Of a DNA stretch of 28,332 nt, positions 1 to 7,650 are shown in pieces; the stretch's first letter is position 1, and every line of letters begins with the position of its first letter. Source of the stretch: an uncultured Porphyromonadaceae bacterium (GTDB lineage Bacteria > Bacteroidota > Bacteroidia > Bacteroidales > Muribaculaceae); NCBI GenBank assembly GCA_902470475.1, contig CABRGT010000019.1, forward strand, positions 1-28,332. The letters run 5' to 3'. A model generated the notes under the pieces. That model was not told the DNA's origin. It saw only the letters and a list, made by a program, of their open reading frames with translations, and ran no database searches. The position numbers and the translations under genes were made by a program.

Positions 1-578
1 GCAACCATAAAAGCCGCCAAACTTGCTGGCTTTAATCATGTAGAGCTTCTTCAGGAACCTATCGCGGCAGCAATGGCATACGGCTTGTCATCGGCACAGA
101 AAGATGGTTACTGGCTTGTATTCGACTTTGGTGGAGGTACTTTTGATGCTGCCCTTATCAAAGTTGAAGATGGTATAATTCAGGTGTTCGATACCGAAGG
201 AGATAATTATCTCGGTGGTAAAAATCTTGACTACGCCATCGTTGACAATATCCTAATGCCATATCTTCAGGAAAACTATTCTATTGATGGTTTTCTTGAA
301 GACACTACAAAGAAGGATATACTTCGTGAGGCTATGAAGACCTATGCAGAGGAAATCAAGAACGAACTTTCCTTCAAAGACAGTTATAGCATTTACGTTG
401 ATCCGGGTGATTTAGGTGAAGATGAAGACGGAGAAGAATTTGAGATCGACCTAACTATTACTAAAGATGAAGTCTATAATGTAATTCGTCCTCTCTTCCA
501 GAAGGCCGTTGACATCTGTAAAGATCTTCTGAAACGTAATAACCTTACCTCTCAGCAGCTCGGCAAACTCATACTTGT
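1..578 (+). repeat. Direct repeat copy 1 within the first hsp70-like gene
   Basis: Bases 1-578 match 3516-4093 base for base at a constant offset of 3515, including all synonymous positions. The first mismatch is at 579/4094. Similarity continues with scattered changes to about 690 and then falls away. The repeat may extend left beyond the window. Confidence 0.95.
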
Positions 579-2058
579 TGGCGGACCTACACACTCTCCT
601 CTCGTTAGGCAGATGCTCAAAGAGCAGGTATCGCCGAATGTTGACAGCAGCATAAATCCGATGACTGCGGTTGCTGAAGGTGCCGCATTGTATGCTTCGA
701 CAATTGATAATGAAATCAAAGATGAAGACCTGCAATCTCAGGATGTTGTGCTCGAAATCAATTTCGATTCAATGACCGTTGATACGGATATTTGGGTACC
801 TGTATCGCTTAAATCTGGTGCAGACAGTGTTATGGTTCAGTTTGTTCGCAGTGACAACACTTGGGATAGCGGAAAAACTGAGGTTGACCATAATGGCAAT
901 GTAGTTGAGCTTAATCTTGTGGAAGGTCAACCCAACTCATTCAGAGTGGAATGCTATGACCATCAAGGCAGCCGTTTGAACTGCTTCCCGAATGAGATAA
1001 CTATCATACAGGGTTCTAAAGTTGGTAATGCTACATTACCTTATGACATTTCTCTCGCCATATACGACGAAAAGAAAGAACGTGATATAATCAAGCCAAT
1101 CACAGGATTGGAAAGGAACAAAACAGTTCCCGCTACAGGTATCGCAAACGGTCTCCATACCAATGTTCAGGTTCGTGCTGGCGTAGATACTGATGTACTG
1201 CGTATCCCTTTGTATCAGGCGGACCAAGGAGGAGCAGGCAAAACCGCCCTATTCTATGAGTTTGTGGGCGAAGTCGAAATAAATGGTGACGATGTTGATG
1301 TTACGATTCCAAAGAATGCAAATGTCGATGTTACCGTCAAGGTTGACCGCAATGAACAGATGACTGTTGAGGCATATTTCCCCGATCAAGACGTGACTGT
1401 TGAGAAGACAATTGACACATCTAAAGAACAGTCTCTCGAAGATGCAAGAGCGTTCGCAGACAGCGAATTGCCAAGAGCAAAAAGAGCCATCCGTAATCTA
1501 AGTAGCGAAGGTCATGGCGTGTCAGACCTTGAAAGACAGCTTGAATCGGTAGAACAGGAACACGCCAACAGTACCGAGTCCAAGATGGTCATGCAACACC
1601 TCAAAGAGGTGCTCCGAAAGATCGAGGACTTCGAGGAAGGCACCGAATGGGGGCGTGTTGAGGCCGAATTACGTGATGAGTTCGACCGTCTTGAAAAGGC
1701 AAATGCCGACCTTGGAAACAACAAGACCAATCAGGCGGTAGAAGCACTTCGAGCACAAATTGATGAAGTCATCCGTAAGCAAGATGTGAAGATGGCTCGG
1801 GAACTCAAAGAAATAGTGAGTCACCTTTTCTTCCAACTGACCATGGTGTACCAGTGCAGATACCTCATTGAGGATATGAACCGCGACTTTAACACCATAC
1901 AGTGGAAGGATTGTAGCCGTGCTCGTACACTCATCAATCAGGGTATGGCTGAAATCAACAATCAACCGACCAGAGAGAAACTGCAACCCATTGCTGTTGC
2001 CTTGCTTGAACTTCTCCCAGAAGGAGAAAAGGCACGTCGAGGCAGCGGCTTGTCATAA
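1..2058 (+). CDS. Hsp70-like (DnaK family) ATPase, 5' end outside window
   Basis: The frame is open from base 1, so the gene is cut by the window edge. An internal ATG at 73 is not the true start. By comparison with the second copy about 140 N-terminal residues are missing, giving a full length near 825. Visible ATPase motifs are QEPIAAA (the conserved Glu of EPTAAA), the phosphate-2 loop DFGGGTFD at bases 124-147, and the adenosine motif VGGPTHSP near 577-600. A substrate-binding beta region follows, then from about base 1420 a long charged helical region, longer than the tail of the second copy. The lid end EEVD is absent. It is the first visible gene of a five-gene co-directional cassette. 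Family membership is secure; a general DnaK role is unlikely because of the divergent C-terminal half and the setting. Confidence 0.9.
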   Translation, partial: ATIKAAKLAGFNHVELLQEPIAAAMAYGLSSAQKDGYWLVFDFGGGTFDAALIKVEDGIIQVFDTEGDNYLGGKNLDYAIVDNILMPYLQENYSIDGFLEDTTKKDILREAMKTYAEEIKNELSFKDSYSIYVDPGDLGEDEDGEEFEIDLTITKDEVYNVIRPLFQKAVDICKDLLKRNNLTSQQLGKLILVGGPTHSPLVRQMLKEQVSPNVDSSINPMTAVAEGAALYASTIDNEIKDEDLQSQDVVLEINFDSMTVDTDIWVPVSLKSGADSVMVQFVRSDNTWDSGKTEVDHNGNVVELNLVEGQPNSFRVECYDHQGSRLNCFPNEITIIQGSKVGNATLPYDISLAIYDEKKERDIIKPITGLERNKTVPATGIANGLHTNVQVRAGVDTDVLRIPLYQADQGGAGKTALFYEFVGEVEINGDDVDVTIPKNANVDVTVKVDRNEQMTVEAYFPDQDVTVEKTIDTSKEQSLEDARAFADSELPRAKRAIRNLSSEGHGVSDLERQLESVEQEHANSTESKMVMQHLKEVLRKIEDFEEGTEWGRVEAELRDEFDRLEKANADLGNNKTNQAVEALRAQIDEVIRKQDVKMARELKEIVSHLFFQLTMVYQCRYLIEDMNRDFNTIQWKDCSRARTLINQGMAEINNQPTREKLQPIAVALLELLPEGEKARRGSGLS

Positions 2059-2065
2059 GGATCCA

Positions 2066-2097
2066 ATCTCCTCAGATTAGCAATAATCTGAGGAGAT
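2066..2097. other. Perfect 14-bp hairpin between two cassette genes
   Basis: ATCTCCTCAGATTA (2066-2079) and its exact complement (2084-2097) flank a GCAA tetraloop, which fits the GNRA pattern. There is no T-run after the stem on either strand, so it is not a typical Rho-independent terminator. It fills most of the 55-base gap between the first hsp70-like gene and the next ORF. It could stabilise or process the mRNA, or be a protein-binding site. Confidence 0.75.
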
Positions 2098-2113
2098 AAT
2101 AATCAGTAAGAAA

Positions 2114-3085
2114 ATGGAAGAACAACAAAATAAAGTGGCTGAAGAAGCTGTCCTTATGGAAGCCGCTCGTGATGGGTTAGGGCATTTCCAATTAAAATTA
2201 GGAATGCTCAGACCTGATATGACTATTGAGGAACAGATCCAAAATCTTTCTAATTATCACGAAATACCGAGCGTAGAATCTATTAAAAAAGGAGAGACTC
2301 AGCTTCAAGCCGGATATATGAATGACTTTTTCATTGACCAAGTCAAGAAATTTTTCGATAAATTCCCCAAGGCCTACGACTTTATTGGTCAGAAGCAGGA
2401 TGATATCATGCTTGACTACGCGGCTTTAGGCATAAAGTATCATTTATTGAGCTCTGGAGAGAAGGACAAGTCTTTCAGAGAGAAAGCTATCAAAGCCTAT
2501 TATGAATATTTGCCTTTATATGAGCAATATCTCTTGAATTATATTCGGGATAACCATAATTATAATCTGACCCAATCATCTCCAGAGGGTCTTGATGCCT
2601 ATATTGAACTTAATAAGCAACATGAGGAGATACTTAGTGGCTTTGATGGGCCATTGTCTTCTGGCAAGCTTATAAATGCGGTGATGATCCAACTATTCCC
2701 TAAGATTAAAGATCTTAAAGAGACCGGGATCAGTGAGTATTACTATAATAGAGCCGTTTCCGATATGATTATCGGAAAATTCAAGGCCTATGGCTTCCTT
2801 CTTGTTCATATGGCAAAAGGTGGTGCAATGGTTCTTCAGACCGTAATAGAACCGGCATCTGAACCTCTTGGCATTAATGGCATTTACAATAAGCTGTTAG
2901 AGGTGGAAGAGGCTCTTGATTTAGATGACGTTGAGAAAAAAGACGTTACTGACATTAAAGCTGGCATTGAAGCCCTTAAAAAGAATAATATCGGTCAAAG
3001 TGGTGACCCTGGTTGTTTTGGAACATTACTTTTCCTCGCAACGGCTGCAACAGGGTTGGTCGCTTCATTGGTTATAATCCTCTAA
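2114..3085 (+). CDS. Unknown protein with C-terminal membrane anchor (323 aa)
   Basis: I do not recognise a family. The protein is mostly charged and helical in appearance with many Lys/Glu and Tyr residues, and has no N-terminal signal. The last 22 or so residues (about 302-323, starting CFGTLLFLATAATG) form one hydrophobic segment reaching the C-terminus, the layout of a tail-anchored protein with its bulk in the cytoplasm. It sits between two hsp70-like genes, 55 bases after the first and 10 bases before the second, on the same strand, so co-transcription is likely. A reasonable inference is that it anchors or adapts the Hsp70-like proteins to the inner membrane. The ATG at 2114 is the first in frame and gives a plausible N-terminus. 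Confidence 0.8.
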   Translation: MEEQQNKVAEEAVLMEAARDGLGHFQLKLGMLRPDMTIEEQIQNLSNYHEIPSVESIKKGETQLQAGYMNDFFIDQVKKFFDKFPKAYDFIGQKQDDIMLDYAALGIKYHLLSSGEKDKSFREKAIKAYYEYLPLYEQYLLNYIRDNHNYNLTQSSPEGLDAYIELNKQHEEILSGFDGPLSSGKLINAVMIQLFPKIKDLKETGISEYYYNRAVSDMIIGKFKAYGFLLVHMAKGGAMVLQTVIEPASEPLGINGIYNKLLEVEEALDLDDVEKKDVTDIKAGIEALKKNNIGQSGDPGCFGTLLFLATAATGLVASLVIIL

Positions 3086-3095
3086 TCTGAGATTT

Positions 3096-5105
3096 ATGCG
3101 AAACAACAAGGCATACGGTATATACTTAGGAACTGAGTATGCATCCATGGCATATGCAGAAAACGGAGTAGTCACATTGGTGAAAATTAATGTGACAGAT
3201 GACTTTATGCCTTGTTGCGTATATTTTAATTGTAAAAGGAATGTTTTTGTTGGGAAAAGGGCGCTTAATTGCAAAAAACACGAACGGAAATTAGCCACAA
3301 GGAAAGAATCTTGGTGTAGTAACGCTTTTAGCGATTTTACTCGTACTTTAGGAACATATAAAAAGTATATCAGCACAAATATGGGTGGCAGGGAGTATTC
3401 TTCAGAAGAGCTTTCTGCTGAAGTGCTTAAAGCATTAAAGCCTTTCATCACTGAAGAGGACTCCAAGTCTGTTGTCATCACAGTTCCTGCAAAATTTATT
3501 GGCAATCAGAAGACCGCAACCATAAAAGCCGCCAAACTTGCTGGCTTTAATCATGTAGAGCTTCTTCAGGAACCTATCGCGGCAGCAATGGCATACGGCT
3601 TGTCATCGGCACAGAAAGATGGTTACTGGCTTGTATTCGACTTTGGTGGAGGTACTTTTGATGCTGCCCTTATCAAAGTTGAAGATGGTATAATTCAGGT
3701 GTTCGATACCGAAGGAGATAATTATCTCGGTGGTAAAAATCTTGACTACGCCATCGTTGACAATATCCTAATGCCATATCTTCAGGAAAACTATTCTATT
3801 GATGGTTTTCTTGAAGACACTACAAAGAAGGATATACTTCGTGAGGCTATGAAGACCTATGCAGAGGAAATCAAGAACGAACTTTCCTTCAAAGACAGTT
3901 ATAGCATTTACGTTGATCCGGGTGATTTAGGTGAAGATGAAGACGGAGAAGAATTTGAGATCGACCTAACTATTACTAAAGATGAAGTCTATAATGTAAT
4001 TCGTCCTCTCTTCCAGAAGGCCGTTGACATCTGTAAAGATCTTCTGAAACGTAATAACCTTACCTCTCAGCAGCTCGGCAAACTCATACTTGTAGGTGGC
4101 CCTACACACTCTCCTCTTATTAGACAGATGCTCAAAGAGCAGGTATCGCCGAATGTTGACAGCCGCATAAATCCGATGACTGCGGCTGCTGAAGGTGCCG
4201 CGTTATGGTCTGAGAAATTAATGCTAAACAATATGAAACCTACCTTTACGCTTCACGCCATTGTTTTAGATATTTCTTATGACTCTTTTGTATGTGAAGA
4301 TTCCGTGTGGATACCGGTTTCTTTAGCGTCAAATGACGACCCGGTCATGGTTCAATTCGTACGATCGGATGGTTGGCATAGCCAGTCAATTCTAATTGAT
4401 AAGTGCGGAGATGTCATTGAGTTAGATTTGCAACTCAATACCAAGAATCTATTTTCAATACAATGTCAGTTATCTGACGGTACGTTTGTATCAAATATTC
4501 CCGGTTACATTGAAATAACAAACGGGATAGTGGATGACTTCAATCCGCGCTTGCCTTATACAATTGCGACAGAAGTAATCAGAGACGGAAAAAAAATTAC
4601 GGATCCCATAATTGGATTAGAACGTAATGCAAAAATTCCTGCTTGTGGTATTTTAAATAATGTAAAAATTAATCTATCTGATTTTCACTTTCCTTTATAT
4701 CAGTGCGATCAAGGGTGTGAGATGAAATCTATAGATCTTTCAGAATATATAGGTGAATTGACATTGCCTCAAAATACAGTCCTTAATTACCTTGATGAGC
4801 CAGTTGATGTTACAATCAGAATAGATAGAGTTGAAATGATTAAAGCTGACTTATATATTCCATCTAAAGACTGCACTATTCCATTGGTATTTAAAGTCCA
4901 TCCGAATACGATAATCGAAACTGAAAACTTTATTGCAGAGGAAATATCAAAAGCCTTGTTGACGCTTAAAACCCTGTGCCATAAAAGGAAAGGCATTCCT
5001 GCTATGGTTGAATCACTAAACTCTATAATATCATCATTTATAAATGGGGAAGATGTTATTTCTATCAAACTCCGCCTGAAAGAAATTTTGAAAAAAATTT
5101 ATTAG
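3096..5105 (+). CDS. Second Hsp70-like protein with degenerate phosphate-1 loop
   Basis: A 669-residue protein. The N-terminus reads YGIYLGTEYAS where DnaK has GIDLGTTNS: the Asp becomes Tyr10, and Thr and Asn become Glu14 and Tyr15. The Lys of the KRxxGT motif, needed for ATP hydrolysis in Hsp70s, aligns with Thr82 (DFTRTLGT). In contrast Glu159, DFGGGTFD (182-189) and VGGPTHSP (333-340) are intact, and lie in the block identical to copy 1. The beta region keeps matches to copy 1 such as GLERN and LYQxDQG, but the helical tail is about 150 residues shorter. G+C is very low in the unique flanks (28% at 3181-3240, 25% at 4621-4680). The gene starts 10 bases after the previous stop and ends one base before the kinase-AAA gene. 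It may bind nucleotide weakly or hydrolyse it slowly. Confidence 0.9.
   Translation: MRNNKAYGIYLGTEYASMAYAENGVVTLVKINVTDDFMPCCVYFNCKRNVFVGKRALNCKKHERKLATRKESWCSNAFSDFTRTLGTYKKYISTNMGGREYSSEELSAEVLKALKPFITEEDSKSVVITVPAKFIGNQKTATIKAAKLAGFNHVELLQEPIAAAMAYGLSSAQKDGYWLVFDFGGGTFDAALIKVEDGIIQVFDTEGDNYLGGKNLDYAIVDNILMPYLQENYSIDGFLEDTTKKDILREAMKTYAEEIKNELSFKDSYSIYVDPGDLGEDEDGEEFEIDLTITKDEVYNVIRPLFQKAVDICKDLLKRNNLTSQQLGKLILVGGPTHSPLIRQMLKEQVSPNVDSRINPMTAAAEGAALWSEKLMLNNMKPTFTLHAIVLDISYDSFVCEDSVWIPVSLASNDDPVMVQFVRSDGWHSQSILIDKCGDVIELDLQLNTKNLFSIQCQLSDGTFVSNIPGYIEITNGIVDDFNPRLPYTIATEVIRDGKKITDPIIGLERNAKIPACGILNNVKINLSDFHFPLYQCDQGCEMKSIDLSEYIGELTLPQNTVLNYLDEPVDVTIRIDRVEMIKADLYIPSKDCTIPLVFKVHPNTIIETENFIAEEISKALLTLKTLCHKRKGIPAMVESLNSIISSFINGEDVISIKLRLKEILKKIY
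3516..4093 (+). repeat. Direct repeat copy 2 within the second hsp70-like gene
   Basis: Identical to 1-578. It encodes residues 141-332 of the second Hsp70-like protein, the central part of its nucleotide-binding domain. The G+C of the block (43% at 181-240) is closer to copy 1 than to the surrounding sequence of copy 2, so copy 1 is the likelier donor. Confidence 0.95.
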
Positions 5106-5106
5106 T

Positions 5107-6882
5107 ATGCTGTTCAAACGAAATGATAAAATCGGAGCATATACTGTAATCTCGCCAATAAAGCGAGGAACGTATGCCGAAACATACCGCGTGAAGGATG
5201 CTCAGGGAGCTAAACGCTTCCTGAAGTTGATATGTACGCCTCAATTGAAACACTGGCAAACAGACGAAACCGGTAATATAATAGAGATGGAGGTCACCAA
5301 GAAGTTACACAATCACAATTTGTGCGACAATATAGACTCAGGCTCTATGGTTATCGGAGGTCAGAAATACTCCTATCTTGTCAATGAGTTTGTTAACAAT
5401 GAGACTCTTGCAGAGTCTATTGCCCGCGGCCGAGAATACAGCATATATGAAATCAAGCAAATTATAACTGCAGTCTTAACGGCACTTAACTATCTCCATA
5501 CTCTTCCACGTCCTATTATTCATAATGAGGTGACAGTCCAAAACTTTTTGTTGGATCTAAAGACTGATGACTTAAAGGATGTACGACTTATAGATTTTGG
5601 ATACGCACGTTATCTTGATATGCCTAACTGTAAACCCGGGCTTGATGACTTGAATGTATTTTATCTTGCTCCTGAGCGGTTTGCTGGCGTTTCATGTGTC
5701 CAAAGTGATTTGTATTCAGTAGGAGTATGCCTATATACACTTATTTATGATAAGTTACCATGGTTCTGTGACCTTGGGCATTGTTCAGATGCCGAAAAAA
5801 TAGAAAAGGTATCAAGGCGTAGAGAACGTCCGCTTGAGATCCCTGATATTGATATGTTTGAGCTTGACGAACAACTTATCAATACTATAAAAAAGGCTCT
5901 TCTTTCTGATGTTAACGACCGCTTTCAGACGGCCGAAGAATTTATCGCCGCACTTAACGGTGATGTAGAAGTTGACGATCCGGACTTGACGCGTCAGATG
6001 AAAGTGGGTGGCGATGAAAAGAAACAATCTACAGCACACCATAAGCCAGCAGATGGAGAAGGTTTTTCTGCCATTGCCGGTATGCAGGAGTTGAAAGATT
6101 TGGTAAAGACAGAAGTAATAGATGCCATCAACCAGCGAGAAGAATATGAGCGATATGGTGTGTCTATTCCTAACGGAATGCTACTGTATGGCCCTCCGGG
6201 ATGCGGAAAGACTTTCTTTGCGAAACAGCTTGCCGCCGAAGTCGGATTTAACTTTATGATAAAGAAACCCAGTGACCTACAAAGTCGTTGGGTAAATGCG
6301 ACGCAGGAAAACATCGCGGCAATGTTTAAGGAGGCAGAAGAGAACGCTCCAACAATTATATTCATTGATGAAATGAATGAACTTACACCTAATCGTGACA
6401 GTGGGAATGTTCATCAGATGCACCTCAGCGCAGTAAATGAATTGCTTGCGAATATGGACCGCCTTGGGGAAAAAGGCATTTTCGTGATTGGAGCCACAAA
6501 TTATCCACATCTCATGGATCCTGCGATATTGCGTTCAGGGCGTCTCGACAAGAAATTCTATGTTGCTCCTCCCGACTTTGAGGCTCGCAAGGCCATGTTT
6601 GAAATGCTCTTAAAAAAACGACCCTATGATTTTGGGTTAGACTACGACAAACTTGCTCGCATGACAGAGAACTACGTTTTTTCGGATCTTACCCTGATAA
6701 TAAATGATGCCTCTCGCAAGGCTCTTAAGGCTAAGAGCAAGATAACTATGGCTATTCTGGAAGAAACAATAACCAGTACGCAGTCATCGCTAAAGCCGAG
6801 AGATATAGAGAAATATAACAAGATTAAAGCTCAAATGGAAGGCGGAGAGATTGACAAACCGCGTCCTCGTGTAGGCTTCTAA
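5107..6882 (+). CDS. Kinase-like domain fused to AAA+ ATPase (591 aa)
   Basis: Residues about 8-285 form a Ser/Thr kinase fold: glycine-rich loop near IKRGTYAETY (18-27), putative VAIK Lys40, DFG at 163-165 and APE at 188-190. The catalytic loop reads HNEVTVQN (139-146) instead of HRDLKPEN: the catalytic Asp is Glu141 and the Lys is Thr, although the Mg-binding Asn is kept. It may be a pseudokinase or very weak. A charged linker leads to a classic AAA domain (about 318-560): Walker A GPPGCGKT (362-369), Walker B with Asp421-Glu422, a pore-loop-like SDLQSRWV with Trp395, sensor-1 Asn465 and the second-region-of-homology arginines in LRSGRLD. This resembles hexameric unfoldases of the katanin/VPS4/p97 type. 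It starts one base after the second hsp70-like stop and precedes a TerB-like gene, so it probably acts with those proteins. Confidence 0.9.
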   Translation: MLFKRNDKIGAYTVISPIKRGTYAETYRVKDAQGAKRFLKLICTPQLKHWQTDETGNIIEMEVTKKLHNHNLCDNIDSGSMVIGGQKYSYLVNEFVNNETLAESIARGREYSIYEIKQIITAVLTALNYLHTLPRPIIHNEVTVQNFLLDLKTDDLKDVRLIDFGYARYLDMPNCKPGLDDLNVFYLAPERFAGVSCVQSDLYSVGVCLYTLIYDKLPWFCDLGHCSDAEKIEKVSRRRERPLEIPDIDMFELDEQLINTIKKALLSDVNDRFQTAEEFIAALNGDVEVDDPDLTRQMKVGGDEKKQSTAHHKPADGEGFSAIAGMQELKDLVKTEVIDAINQREEYERYGVSIPNGMLLYGPPGCGKTFFAKQLAAEVGFNFMIKKPSDLQSRWVNATQENIAAMFKEAEENAPTIIFIDEMNELTPNRDSGNVHQMHLSAVNELLANMDRLGEKGIFVIGATNYPHLMDPAILRSGRLDKKFYVAPPDFEARKAMFEMLLKKRPYDFGLDYDKLARMTENYVFSDLTLIINDASRKALKAKSKITMAILEETITSTQSSLKPRDIEKYNKIKAQMEGGEIDKPRPRVGF

Positions 6883-6894
6883 AAACGTAATGAT

Positions 6895-7365
6895 ATGAAA
6901 ACCTCAGAAATTTATCTTCTTACAGCATTTGTCTGTTCAGCGTGTGACGGAGACATTGCGCCCAAAGAGTTGGCTTTGGTCAAGGACTGGAGCAAACAAA
7001 GTAGCTTATTTGGTGACATTGATGTCGAAACCAAACTGAATGAGTACGTCGAGTCAATTAACAAATACGGCAATCGATTTATTCAAGAATTCCTTTTGGT
7101 GTTGGAAGAAAGTGAACTCTCTCTCGAGGAACAAAGGGAGATTGTCAAAATAGCCATCGAAATGATTGAAGCCGATGGACTGATCCTATATTCGGAAGTA
7201 AAATTCTTCAAGAAATTACGCTCATGTCTCAGCATCACAGATGAGGAGATTCTTGCCGTGCTCCCAGATAAAGAAGACTATCTCCTTCCCGATATTAAAA
7301 CATCGGATTATATATTTGATGAAGATATAAAGTTTGCGGAAATTAGATTAGATCTTAAAAAATAA
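6895..7365 (+). CDS. TerB-like protein (156 aa)
   Basis: The protein carries the duplicated acidic motif typical of the TerB/DjlA N-terminal fold: DGDIAPKE (residues 18-25) and DGLILYSE (94-101), each in a helical context. TerB-like domains are short all-helical metal-associated modules found in tellurite/stress and conflict operons. There is no signal peptide or membrane segment. It lies 12 bases after the kinase-AAA gene and is the last gene before the tRNA-Leu border, so it is probably the final gene of the cassette. Its role there, perhaps as adaptor or sensor, is inference. Confidence 0.75.
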   Translation: MKTSEIYLLTAFVCSACDGDIAPKELALVKDWSKQSSLFGDIDVETKLNEYVESINKYGNRFIQEFLLVLEESELSLEEQREIVKIAIEMIEADGLILYSEVKFFKKLRSCLSITDEEILAVLPDKEDYLLPDIKTSDYIFDEDIKFAEIRLDLKK

Positions 7366-7450
7366 ACTTGTGCGAAAGTGAGTAATCCTCTGACCTCAAA
7401 ATCCGAGGATAGTCGCGGCGTACGCGTCTTTTGCACGTAATATGCACGTA
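7366..7450. other. Island-chromosome junction, no gene seen
   Basis: No convincing ORF. It holds a weak 6-bp inverted repeat (7385-7390 with 7405-7410, no T-run), the palindrome GCGTACGC (7418-7425), and a spaced repeat of GCACGTA. The cassette has no clear Rho-independent terminator here. The drop in G+C and the change from accessory to housekeeping genes place the junction in or just beside this stretch. Confidence 0.4.
7433..7450 (+). repeat. Two GCACGTA direct repeats, 11-base period
   Basis: GCACGTA occurs at 7433-7439 and 7444-7450, one helical turn apart, at the island edge beside the tRNA-Leu terminator. Such phased short repeats can be recombinase or accessory-protein sites. That use is inferred only from position. 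Confidence 0.5.
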
Positions 7451-7500
7451 AAAATAAAAGAAAGCGACTCAACTTGATGATTGTCACTTTGTTAAGTCGC
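7451..7500 (-). terminator. Rho-independent terminator of tRNA-Leu
   Basis: On the minus strand GCGACTTAAC (7500-7491) pairs with GTTGAGTCGC (7473-7464) over 10 bp with one G-T pair and a 17-base loop. The T-rich tract TTTCTTTTATTTT (7463-7451) follows. It lies 8 bases beyond the tRNA 3' end and fits termination of the tRNA transcript. Confidence 0.75.
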
Positions 7501-7508
7501 TTTTGGGG

Positions 7509-7589
7509 TGCCCAGAACAGGACTCGAACCTGCACGCCTCTCAGCACTCGCACCTGAAACGAGCGCGTCTACCATTCCGCCACCTGGGC
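7509..7589 (-). tRNA. tRNA-Leu(CAG)
   Basis: Read on the minus strand, the 7-bp acceptor pairs GCCCAGG (7589-7583) with TCTGGGC (7516-7510), followed by discriminator A at 7509. The D-arm is GCG/CGC with GGTAG in its loop. The anticodon arm is CTCGT-TTCAGGT-GCGAG, giving anticodon CAG. The variable arm is long (13 bases), as in class II leucine tRNAs. The T-arm is GCAGG-TTCGAGT-CCTGT. The next three bases are CCC, so the CCA end is not encoded. It reads CUG codons, frequent in this G+C-rich genome. Its 3' end faces the AT-rich island, making it the likely integration target. Confidence 0.95.
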
Positions 7590-7650
7590 CTGTGTCGCTT
7601 ATGAACGCTGCGGCTCGCTTGCCGGAGATCGTTCTTCGCGTTTGCAGGGG

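Larger units (their letters stand above)
1..7450. mobile_element. Right-hand part of a probable genomic island next to tRNA-Leu
   Basis: Everything up to about 7450 is clearly poorer in G+C than what follows: sampled 60-base lines give 25-57%, against 60% at 9601-9660. The genes here are accessory, whereas all genes beyond 7500 are housekeeping. The change falls at the 3' end of a tRNA-Leu gene whose 3' end points into the AT-rich side, the usual arrangement when a tyrosine recombinase has used a tRNA 3' end as attachment site. No integrase, relaxase or second attachment site lies in the window, and the left end is outside it. The element type and exact boundary are therefore unknown. Confidence 0.45.

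Noticed and set aside
1..7365. Tellurite-resistance (ter) operon
   Set aside because: Only a TerB-like protein is present; no TerC, TerD/E/Z or TerY is seen in the window.
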